The notes beneath the pieces were generated by a model. It worked only from the letters and a program-made list of their open reading frames with translations, had not been told where the DNA came from and searched no databases. A stretch of 64,000 nucleotides of DNA from Erigeron canadensis. Taxonomy: Eukaryota > Streptophyta > Magnoliopsida > Asterales > Asteraceae. The DNA lies in the NCBI RefSeq assembly GCF_010389155.1, contig NC_057769.1, forward strand, positions 34,767,548-34,831,547, read 5' to 3'. Below, piece by piece: positions 55,301 through 64,000 of the stretch. Each line of letters begins with the position of its first letter. Positions within the stretch are counted from its first letter, which is position 1. The position numbers were made by a program, and so were the translations under genes.

Positions 55301-55926
55301 ACAGATCAGACAAAAACACTAGCAGATACTTTACTATTCACAAAATTCTTTTCTTACAAGTAAACACATAACATAATAACAAAAATATATTAAAATGAAG
55401 CTCACTTTGTATAAAAATAGTATTAAAAAAATCATATAATAAAATCCAAACACAAAATCTCAAAATATATATACAAGAAAATGATTCATAAAAAGCGCAT
55501 AATTACATGAGCATATAAACCCTAACAATATACACATATTAGCAACGAATATTATTTGTTGAATCCATTCCATTATTTCAATATTCATAGCATTTTTTAT
55601 ACAAAATAAACATAAAATGATAATATTATTCACAATCGCATGCATAACTTGTATATATATATATATATCCACAATAATTCACAAAACAAAAACTAAGCTC
55701 ACAAAATTGATTAAAAAAAATCATAATCCGTACACAAAATGAAATGCATAAATAACATATATATAAATGTAAACAGATAAACGATTCATAACAAACGCGT
55801 GATTATAAAAGCAGAAATAACGTTTATCGGAAAATATAAACGCTAAAATAGAAATAAATATCGAAATAATATATATACAACATATGTAAAATGAGAGAGA
55901 AAAGGTTATTTACCCCAAAACTCCAT
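52400..55926 (-). CDS. HD2: Plant-specific HD2-type histone deacetylase
   Basis: Nucleolar/nuclear nucleoplasmin-like histone deacetylase of the HDT family. Ten exons (- strand): 55926-55914, 54306-54236, 54154-53931, 53789-53773, 53693-53649, 53568-53393, 53139-53074, 52897-52807, 52682-52547, 52454-52400, giving 297 residues. It starts MEFWGVEVKKGD, the invariant HD2 N-terminus, and continues VLHLSQACLGE, LVLGTL, PQQLFDLVFDKDFVVSH and GPVYFYGYK. Acidic Asp/Glu/Ser tracts follow (SEDSDSDEEEED; DSDDSDSDDS; EEESSDEEEE), then Lys-rich nuclear-signal stretches. The C-terminus is a C2H2 finger (CKTC..SFKSDVALQSHNQAKH). Intron 3 starts ATATCCTT and ends CCAC, with a CTCCTTGAC branch-like site, so it is probably a U12-type AT-AC intron feeding a 17-bp micro-exon. 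A GT-AG reading would stop directly after EYPS. Intron 1 (1.6 kb) has an internal duplication. Confidence 0.92.
54987..55470. repeat. Tandem duplication inside HD2 intron 1, offset 250 bases
   Basis: 54987-55219 and 55237-55470 share GCAAAACTC...AAACTCGATATTTACAC, CACTATTCACA.AATTCTTTTCTT, AAACACATAACATAATA and CCAAACACAAAATCTCAAAAT. Agreement is about 80-85 percent by eye. No known element was recognised. Confidence 0.75.
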
Positions 55927-56041
55927 TGATTAATTTGTTGTTGAAGAGAAGAGAGAAGATTCGAGAAGGAAGGATGTAGCGGCAGAGAAAAGGAGTGTGT
56001 GTGTGTGTGTGTTTTTGATGTGTGGAAAAATAAAATGGTTT

Positions 56042-56050
56042 TTAGGGTTT
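56042..56050 (-). promoter_or_regulatory. HD2: Telo-box at the HD2 transcription start region
   Basis: AAACCCTAA on the - strand, about 20 bases downstream of the TATA word and about 120 bases before the start codon. This is the position expected near the transcription start. Confidence 0.6.
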
Positions 56051-56069
56051 GGGGGGAACGAATACGGAG

Positions 56070-56075
56070 TTTATA
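56070..56075 (-). promoter_or_regulatory. HD2: TATA box of HD2
   Basis: CATATAAACTCC on the - strand, 145-150 bases before the start codon. It is followed at the usual 25-30 bases by the telo-box region. The position fits a leader of about 115-120 bases. Confidence 0.55.
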
Positions 56076-57585
56076 TGGAGAGAGCGGGATGTGAGAGGTG
56101 TAATCCACTACTACGCCAGACCATGGTTTAGGCTAATTAAATGTCGAATTAGAGTTTGTCAATTTTTATTAGTATTTCCTCGGGATATTTTTTATTTTTA
56201 TTTCGGACCTTTAAATCGAGCTTTTATAAATTGCTAATACATTAAACTTATGCATAGATATAGATATTTATAAAGTAGACAAAGCTTATGCATCAAATTA
56301 TTTCGGACATTAAATTGAGCTTTTATTCATCAAAATATTTGAACTTGAGAGAATCTCCTTCCAATTTTATTTTAATAGAGAGTATAAATATAGATATTTG
56401 ATAAAGTAGACAAAGCTTATGCATAAAGAAATGGCATAAAAGGAAAACCAATATACATGTAAATGTAATACAATTAGGTAAATGTATTTTGGTAATTTAG
56501 TTTTTTTCAATAAATACAACTAATTCTTCAAAACATATTTGTAATTCGCTTTTGGTTGATAAACTTGTTATTTTTTATAAAGTCATCATAAAAGCTTTGT
56601 GAATAAGATAGAACTTACAAACTTTAACTTTGTGAAAATCATAAACTCGACCCCGTATGAGCTTGTATAAAACAATCAACGTTATTAAACTTATAGAAGC
56701 TATAGGCTATATTGGTTGTACTTTTTGGGCATTCTCACGTCGTGTCAGGAATTAATAACTTTGCAACGATATAAACATTCACCAAATCAACATTTTACCC
56801 CATTTTAACAACTCAAAACTTTGCGTGGCTCTTACACCTATACAAGTTCCATTTACTATAATAATACATTGTTCGATTTCGTATCAATTTGTTTACGCTT
56901 TACATGACAACAGAACAAGACCGCAATGGCATTATTTAAACTTGCTGCGTGTTAGACATCATTTCGTATACTTAGAGGTTATGATTCTGTCTCATGGCTC
57001 CTGACATATTTTAGTGTTTATCTACTTTCAATATCTTGTCACACATTATAGACTTCGATCGTATGACATGAAAGACTTCAGATAGACTACAATCAGCTTC
57101 AACCCAAACTAAGATGTTTTTATTGCATAAACACGATCAATGTACCCGTAACTTCACAAATGTAGACAGAGAAGACGAATTTAGATATGCTGAAGTCATT
57201 AGCTGGAATGTGTCAAAATCAAGATCTATTTAAATAGTTGATCACCTGTCAAAGTAACCCAATTCCAAGTCAAAGATAACCTTGAATTTAAGGTATAATC
57301 ACTACAATTGTACAGCTTTGACATTTAACTCTCAAATGGGAACTAATATCAACACATTTTACAACAAAAAAAAAACTTATATTTAGTAATGATAATACTG
57401 AATTCCGCGTTGGATTTGTTCATGTACTTTCAGAACTATATGATATAAGTTAGATAAAGCTATCCAGAGATCAAGTACCAACCTGAACTGATATCTACAT
57501 GAACGTAACTTGAGTTATAGATCTCATACCACTGTTTATTTACGCAACTGACACTAAGGCACTCTTCACATGATCACACTAGCAG

Positions 57586-60500
57586 CTAAATGTCCACACC
57601 ATTGGGTTGTGGTGTAAGAGGTTTTATCAATTGTCTTAAAGATTCCATGATACTGGCAAAGGATGGCCGCTTCCATGGATCACTGCAATATCGTTTCATT
57701 CTTTCTATCAACGTTGCCAAATCTCATTGTGGAACAACACAATCATTAACTAAAAAGGGAACTGATTAAACTAAACAAATGGGTTGAAGTAGCCCGGAGT
57801 TTATCTTTATTGTGCAGAACTTTTTGTGAGCATTGTAAAATATTAATAAAATATATATAGCTTTTAATAAGTGTACAAAAACTGTTGGCGGGTCAACCCA
57901 AGCTAACACATCTGGTTCAACCAGTACTAAAATGACCATTTTCACCTTGAAGTAGACTTTGACCCGCCCGACCCACCCATATTGTCCTATATGACGTGCA
58001 ATTGAACTCACTTTGCCCAGCAAGCTTCTATCAAGGCCGCTACTTGACGATTTACATCATGAGGAATCTCAAGTCTTTTTTGCTTAGAACCTACTGCTAA
58101 CACAACCTACAAGAAGATTCAAAAAAAGCGTCAGAAGTTCTTTTTTCTTCACTGCCAATAGTGATGGAAAAATGGGCAGGTGAGGTGGATTGGCTCAGGA
58201 TAACTTTGGTACATGTTGAAATAGGTCAGGTTGAGTTGAAACTAAATCCTTTTGGTCCAAATTTATTATGGTTCGTTTATTACAACAATAATATTTCAAT
58301 TGTAATCTAATGCTTGCAAATATAATGATTCAGGACATTTATGCACAATAGATGCCCTTTAAGAACCTTTGGACCTGTTTCCTTTCGAAGTGTTTTTTCT
58401 ATTGTACCCATTTGACAATTTAAAGATGAAATATAACCTGCATTAACCTATTTATAAGAAGATTGGTCGAAATTCCAACCTCTACCATCAAAGACTAATC
58501 AAAGGCATATACCTGATTAGCATTTAGATTACTCCAAGGCATCTGCAAAGTTACAAGCTCCCATAAAATAACACCAAAGCTATACACATCCGATTTCTCG
58601 TTAGATGGCTCATCATTTAGGACTTCAGGAGCCATCCACTGGGGCTGTTTTAATTATAATTAATGAACATAGTGAAAGTAAGATAAATTATTTTTGGTTG
58701 AAGACAATAGAGCTATAGTCGAATAAAAATAAACTCACAGTCCCCGCTGCAGATTTGGATGAAAGAAATGTATTTGCTTTTAACCGTGATAAGCCAAAAT
58801 CAGCGACCTGATTACCAATTCATATAGAATACATAAATACAACATAATTCATTATATATTAGACATGCACTACATAATTATGCAACAATGGCATTGATTT
58901 AGACAACACCACAGTATCATTAGATTTGTAAATGGATGCACTACAAAATAATCAGAAATAACGAATAAGAAAAAGCAAAGCCACACAGTTACCTTCACGG
59001 TATAATTTTTGTCAACTAAAAGATTTGGAGATTTCAAATCTCTATGAACGATGGGAGGATTACGTTTGTGAAGATAATTCATTCCTTTTGCCTAAATATA
59101 AGCACCAAGTTATTATATGAAACAATGATACAAAAACACTGATCATTGTCATCATTTATTATTAATAGTAGTACTAATAGTATTGTGTGTTTACAGTTAT
59201 TAGTTATTACCACATCAAAAGCCATCTTCAGCCGGTGCCGCTCATCTAATATCTTTTTTGGACCAGGTTTGTGCAAAAGCTTAAATAAACTACCTCTACA
59301 AATCAAAATAAATACCATAAAATTAGGCCATCATACATATTGAAATCTGACTCTCTTCACTGATTACATAATGTCAAGGTGGCAATTCATCTCATCCACT
59401 TATAACCAGAAGGATTTGGGTTGTCTTCATACAGGTCAAATAGACAAATACAGAATTTTGCTAAAAGGGGAATGAGACAAATGAGCAAAATGGGTCGAAC
59501 AGATTGAAAGGCACCAAAAGTCTATTTAGAATGGAATCAAAAGTGTTGGCGGGTCCTTTCCACCCTACTAAAAAAGAAACCCATTTCAACCCACCCATCT
59601 TGCCCATCTACAAAGTGGCCATAATTAAAGCACAGACAAAAACTGTAGAGGACTAGAGACTGACCTTGGTAAATATTCAGTGACTATTGACATATTTGGG
59701 GGCTGGGTGACGACACCCATAAAGAGAACAATATTTGGATGCTGCAAGCGTCTCATTATTGCAACCTAATAACCCAATGGTAGAGTAAAGCAACAGTCAG
59801 TAGATATATAATTTATGCGAAATAAATATCATTAGCAAACTAAATTAACCAGAAACATAATTAAGACTTGCCTCCCGCCAGAATTCGTTGAATTTCTCAG
59901 GATGAAAATCTTGTTCAAACGATAGAGTTTTGACTGCTACATCCTGAGAATATCAATCATGAAGCTACGGTAAGAGGCATTTAAAGATCTTATCCTCCAC
60001 AAGAACCAAAAGTTCAGACAAAGTAGCAGATAAAAAATCAAGACAAGTGTGTGCTACTTACTTCTCCATTCCAATCAGCACGACAAACGGTACCAAAAGA
60101 ACCTGAAAATGCACTATGTGACTCGCCTGAATTGGAAACTCTAGCAGAAAACATGGCAAGCACTACAGTGCTTACAACACAATTCACACTAGAGGCGGCT
60201 ATTTTGAGTCTTTGACCCATTTACTACCGAATGGGTAGATTTTGTCTATGTTTCCTATTGAAGGGGTCGCCAAATTAAACTTGGTACAATAGAAAATGGG
60301 TTTTACGGATTAAAGTGGTTAAAAAATTCTTCATAGTTTATCAAAAAATGCATATAAACTCTGAATCTTCTTATATCAAAATCTGGTTAGCATTTATTTA
60401 CTACAGTTTTTGTAATCGTACTTAAAAGATAGATTATTTGCTTAATTGAAGACAAGAAAAGTAGTTGTGGGCCATCTCAACCTGACCCTTTTTGACCCGT

Positions 60501-63500
60501 CGTCTGACCCGCCCATTTTGCCACCTGGTTCACCTATACATAGCAGTGAAAGGAGGTTACCTTCCCCGATTTTCTCTTTCAAAACTATATCATTCCATGG
60601 AATGTCAAAAACATCCACATCAAGAGCAACATGTTGTAATGGCGCATTTTCGATCATTCTTGTTGGGACTAGATTATTCTGTGGGTTATATGCATTCACA
60701 AGCTGTGGATCTCTAGGTTGACCTTCATTGTTGTTGACTGGAATAGCCATATTCATATCTAATATAATAACAACTTCTATTGTAAGTAATAATACCAGTT
60801 TAGCACCAATTATTACTTTGAATTTTTTGTAACAAGTTAACTTATGATGTAGACATAGGTTTTTCCTCAAAAGTAACTATACTTGATTACTCGTAACATA
60901 AATGTTCAAACAGTAATGTTAATATTGCAATGAGAATGTTTCCGAGAAACTTACCAGTGGATGGATCTTCAAACACCACATTCAACGAGTCACAGTCAAC
61001 GAAGTACTGTTTGGCAATTGACTCGAAATTTACTGTGGGGTTAATATGTCTAGATCGTGGAAAACGCAGCGGGGAATATATTGAGATGGAAGATGGACCA
61101 TTTATAAGAGAATCCGGTTCATAAAGGTAACCTGGGTTTTCAACTAAATCAACAAGGAGCTCCCTGCAAAAAAAGTTGGGACTTTGTTGTCTTAGGCTGA
61201 AAAACACTGTCATGAAGCATGATATTGTGGGGACCTTTTGTTAAGACAATATGCCATGAATCATTTTGACAAACAACACATCAGAAATTAGCAGTCACCA
61301 TTGTTCCTTTATTTCGGTTGTAGAATACCATTCCTTTATCAAACCTAGGTGAAGGTTAACTACTTAACTATCATAATAGCGAAGAATAGTATGGATGCTA
61401 TAGGCGGGGCCATCCCTTTTGAGCCCTTGCCACACCAGAGCTAAAAACTCTAGTTCCAACGTGTCTCGTTGGCCATGGTTAAACTAAGAGGTGGAAAATA
61501 GATAGGGTGGGTGGCAGTTCAAGATGAGTAATTATTGGTATGAGTAGAAACGGGGAGAGTCAGGTTGACAATGTTTTGGCCAAATTTTTTTTCTTTTTAA
61601 TATTCTAAGTATACATTGTTTTAGAGGTTTTTATGCATGAATATTACACATTTGGCGTCTTTCAGTTCAACCGATAATGTTTTATTTTATATTTGATATT
61701 TTACCCGTTTGACCCATTTGATACAAACATTGCCCAAAGTGACCAATTGTAAGCAATTGGCCGAAATTGCCATCTATAGTTGAACCCCTTAAACCTTACT
61801 TGTTGGTGCCACAACGAACAAGGCAAGATGAAGCATCATCTCTTCTGCAGTGTCTACAACCCTTTGCAACTCGACATGGTAGATTAATGGTGTCAGCTAA
61901 GACCTGTAGATATTATAATAAGAGGCATGTAAGACACCCTTTTCTTTCATTCGAAAAAGTAACAATAAAACACATGTGACATGGTCATAGGCTGACTGGT
62001 ATATGTGTATAAACATACTTTAAATAAAAGAGCCCGATGTCTGCAAAGGCCAACGGAGAGACTACCAATCGGAAGTGCAACAGATCCTAGCCGTTCCTTG
62101 AGGCCATCACTGCACTCCTTCCACAGTGGAACTAATTCATTTTCTCCACCTGAAGCTGCACCTCTTGTGAAAATAACAAAATAAAATTGTTAAATTGTAC
62201 AGAAACATTTTTGAAGTTTATTAGCGTATATCACAGAACGGGATAGAATCTTACCCCATCTGGAAGCAAACAAGCTTCGCAAGTTGCTCAACGTCGTCAC
62301 TACCACGGGATATGTTAAGAATATGATTCTGCAGTTCCCTGAGGTTGGGATCAATAAGTTGATCGATTATAATGACTTCAAATGGAGATTCTATCTCAGA
62401 ATTAACAGCTTTTAATGACTCAAGTGATGGTATTCGTCCACTTTCTTGTGGATTACTGCATACTGTCCATATGTATGGATCCATTCCATGAATGAAGTAA
62501 AAACCATCAGGAACCTTGTCACCATAAGACAAGCAGCCATTTGCCTGATACAAATAAAAACCATTGATATTTCAAAAATGTACATTTTGAAACTTTGTAA
62601 CTCTGAGTTGAAACAAAAGTGACACAAGATAAAAAGCTTGCTATTATGTCCAAAAGTCATAGTCATAGTCACATATGATTGCTAGGCGAGAGCAGCTTTT
62701 ATATATTTTACCCAATAGTAAGAATCTTCCAGCAAATACATATATGATACGAAGTTGAGCTTCCCACATAACGATGTCATAAAAACATGTAACTGCCTAT
62801 GCTAATTGACAACCATTCATATAAAACTCATGTTAACAGGGCACCAAGAGAATAGAATGATCCTAAGCAATAATGAACTATTTATGGAATATTGTCCCTG
62901 TAAAAACTCTTAAGGGAACAAGAAGGAGGTTCAAATGAGAATCACAAAAGCTGCGAGAACTACAAACAAGTAATTGAAATAACTAATTAGTAAGCATAAA
63001 ATCAGACCTTAATCGCATATCAAATTGTCATATATGTATGTAACAGAACTTATCCAATTTATGTACACAACTTTAAATTCACTCTTATTATGTATCCGGT
63101 TACCTCTTTATCAACTAGTACATAAGCAATTGCTAAAGTTTCTAACATAATATCAAACATAAAACAACCACTATTCTAACAACCATAAACAAAACACAAA
63201 CACAAACAAATTTATATATATATATACCCAAAATCGATGTGACAAAGATTCGGCAGACTCCCCAACGACCCGCAACTTCAAATTCTGATCATCATCAGTA
63301 ACATGATCCAACAAATTCGGGTCATCAGAACACGAAGCTTCTAACGAAAGGCGTAACGCCAAAGCTAACTGTAACTGATAACTTTCTTCAGTTTGTTTAG
63401 CCCAGCTTTTCAAACACCCATAATATTCACCATTATTAACAACATCATCACTCATATAATGAACATAACTATTATTATCACCAGAATATGAACTTTGATC

Positions 63501-63623
63501 ATCACCAAAACTACTGCTTACACTTGACTGTCTTTGCATATTATTAGAATTATTATGATCAGAATCTTGGTATGTTTGTGTTAATAATGTGTAGTTTGAT
63601 CTTTTAATGAATGGTGTTTCCAT
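57586..63623 (-). CDS. CTR1: CTR1, Raf-like MAPKKK, negative regulator of ethylene signalling
   Basis: Acts at the endoplasmic reticulum with ethylene receptors and phosphorylates EIN2 to silence ethylene responses. Fifteen exons (- strand): 63623-63228, 62544-62255, 62163-62019, 61903-61800, 61163-60955, 60758-60561, 60102-60062, 59943-59872, 59765-59665, 59295-59211, 59091-58993, 58807-58739, 58644-58513, 58106-58012, 57682-57586. Total 710 residues, shorter than Arabidopsis CTR1 (about 820), mainly in the N-terminal and linker regions. Seen: [29 protein letters not shown], the EDR1-type regulatory domain ([49 protein letters not shown]). The kinase domain follows: [56 protein letters not shown]. 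All catalytic residues are present. The intron after exon 8 has a GC donor (GAG/GCAAGT). Several introns contain short repeats of one family. Confidence 0.94.
58160..58490. repeat. GGTCAA/GCCACCTC-family repeat in a CTR1 intron
   Basis: It lies between exons 13 and 14. It starts GTGATGGAAAAATGGGCAGG, contains GGTCAGGTTGAGTTG and TTTGACAATTTAAAGATG, and ends GGTCGAAATTCCAACCTCTA. The ends are diverged inverted forms of the AGAGGT(T/G)G...family terminus. There is no coding capacity. Confidence 0.45.
59376..59635. repeat. GGTCAA/GCCACCTC-family repeat in a CTR1 intron
   Basis: It lies between exons 9 and 10. It opens CAAGGTGGCAATTCATCTC and contains CAGGTCAAATAG, ATGGGTCGAACAG, GGCGGGTCC and CCCATTTCAACCCACCCATC. 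It closes CAAAGTGGCC. Same family as at 49.5, 58.2, 60.2 and 61.5 kb. Confidence 0.45.
60190..60540. repeat. GGTCAA/GCCACCTC-family repeat in a CTR1 intron
   Basis: It lies between exons 6 and 7. It opens AGAGGCGGCTATTTTGAG with TTGACCCATTTACTACC and ends TTTTGACCCGTCGTCTGACC, CCCATTTTGCCACCTGG. The opposed ends AGAGGCGGC and GCCACCT are the family's inverted termini. Confidence 0.5.
61487..61785. repeat. GGTCAA/GCCACCTC-family repeat in a CTR1 intron
   Basis: It lies between exons 4 and 5. It opens AGAGGTGGAAAATAGATAGG with GGGTGGGTGG, then GTCAGGTTGAC. It ends GTTTGACCCATTTGATAC and GGCCGAAATTGCCATCTATAG. Inverted AGAGGTGG/CCATCTAT ends. Confidence 0.5.
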
Positions 63624-64000
63624 ATGTAGAAATATATTTCCTTTTTTTTTTTGATTGACTTTTTATACTTTAAAAAGTCTCGTATGTTTTGTTGCAAGAT
63701 TCTGTGGGATTTTGTTTTTTTGGTTGGTATTAAGGAGGGAAAGGGGGATGTTTCTTATAAGGGTAGAATTGTAAACTTGTGTGGTTTTTTTTGTGGTGGT
63801 TTGGAATGGTGTGACACAAGTGGGAAAATGTTTTGAGAGAAAGGGGGATGTTTCAAAGGGTAGAATCGTAATTCGAGGCAATTTTTTTTTCTTTTTTCAT
63901 GTTACAAAGATGACTTTTGTGTCTGGGTTCATAGACGAAATAGTAGTTTTTAGTTTTCACACAATTCCTGCATGATCTTAACACTCTCAAAAATCAAACT
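63624..64000. other. CTR1 leader/promoter side, no other gene seen
   Basis: Immediately upstream of CTR1 on the - strand. Two similar G-rich segments (GAGGGAAAGGGGGATGTTTC.TA and GAGAAAGGGGGATGTTTCAAAGG, each followed by GGGTAGAAT(T/C)GTAA) form a direct duplication with 100-bp offset (63736 and 63838). No TATA box was assigned with confidence. Confidence 0.5.

Larger units (their letters stand above)
55927..57585. other. HD2 leader/promoter and intergenic DNA up to CTR1
   Basis: About 120 bases directly upstream of the HD2 start codon form its leader, with a (GT)n run (CA on the sense strand, near 55994-56012) and a telo-box. Beyond 56080 no gene is seen. A short direct duplication occurs at 56210-56290 and 56310-56420 (ATTAAATCGAGC/ATTGAGCTTTTAT, ATAAAGTAGACAAAGCTTATGCAT). 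The CTR1 3' UTR should lie right of about 57250. Confidence 0.5.

Noticed and set aside
63171..63227. Extra C-terminal residues [12 protein letters not shown] on the first CTR1 exon
   Set aside because: This is intron read-through. The donor TGG/GTATAT at 63228/63227 joins in frame to the [18 protein letters not shown] exon.

Overview
The window is nuclear DNA from a flowering plant. Its genes are split by A/T-rich introns with GT-AG borders. Gene content (enolase, U2AF35, HD2 histone deacetylase, CTR1, KDO transferase, 3-ketosphinganine reductase) is that of a eudicot. The repeat style suggests the daisy family (Asteraceae), but that is an inference. All exon borders below were read by eye, using conserved protein motifs, splice consensus and reading phase. 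None is backed by transcripts.

Layout, left to right. 1-2.9 kb: no gene. 2.9-6.55 kb (-): KDTA, a 12-exon KDO transferase with a SINE in intron 2. 7.86-9.45 kb (-): a one-exon DUF3475/DUF668 protein of the PSK SIMULATOR family, with a probable spliced leader reaching 11.4 kb. 13.5-22 kb (-): a tandem cluster of FCP1-like HAD proteins, with two six-exon copies and one exon-1 remnant. Both full copies have lost the catalytic aspartate motif. A long-TIR DNA transposon lies between them, just upstream of the first. 25.2-28.7 kb (-): TSC10. 29.0-30.5 kb: a dispersed repeat interrupted by a solo LTR with a perfect 5-bp target duplication. 30.8-31.1 kb: a lone alpha/beta-hydrolase exon split by a 5'-truncated LINE. 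31.5-34.5 kb (-): a diverged IRE1-like pseudokinase/KEN-RNase gene, possibly a pseudogene. 35-38.8 kb: nested repeats. 38.96-43.08 kb (+): cytosolic enolase, 17 exons. 46.4-48.85 kb (+): U2AF35, 5 exons. 52.4-55.93 kb (-): HD2 histone deacetylase, 10 exons, with a probable U12-type AT-AC intron. 57.59-63.62 kb (-): CTR1, the Raf-like kinase of ethylene signalling, 15 exons, one GC-AG intron.

There is no operon-like logic. These are independent genes separated by repeat-rich DNA. The most unusual items are the tandem catalytically dead FCP1-like family, the soluble-looking IRE1-like pseudokinase whose RNase residues seem kept, the AT-AC intron with a 17-bp micro-exon in HD2, and several transposon insertions that can be dated relative to one another.
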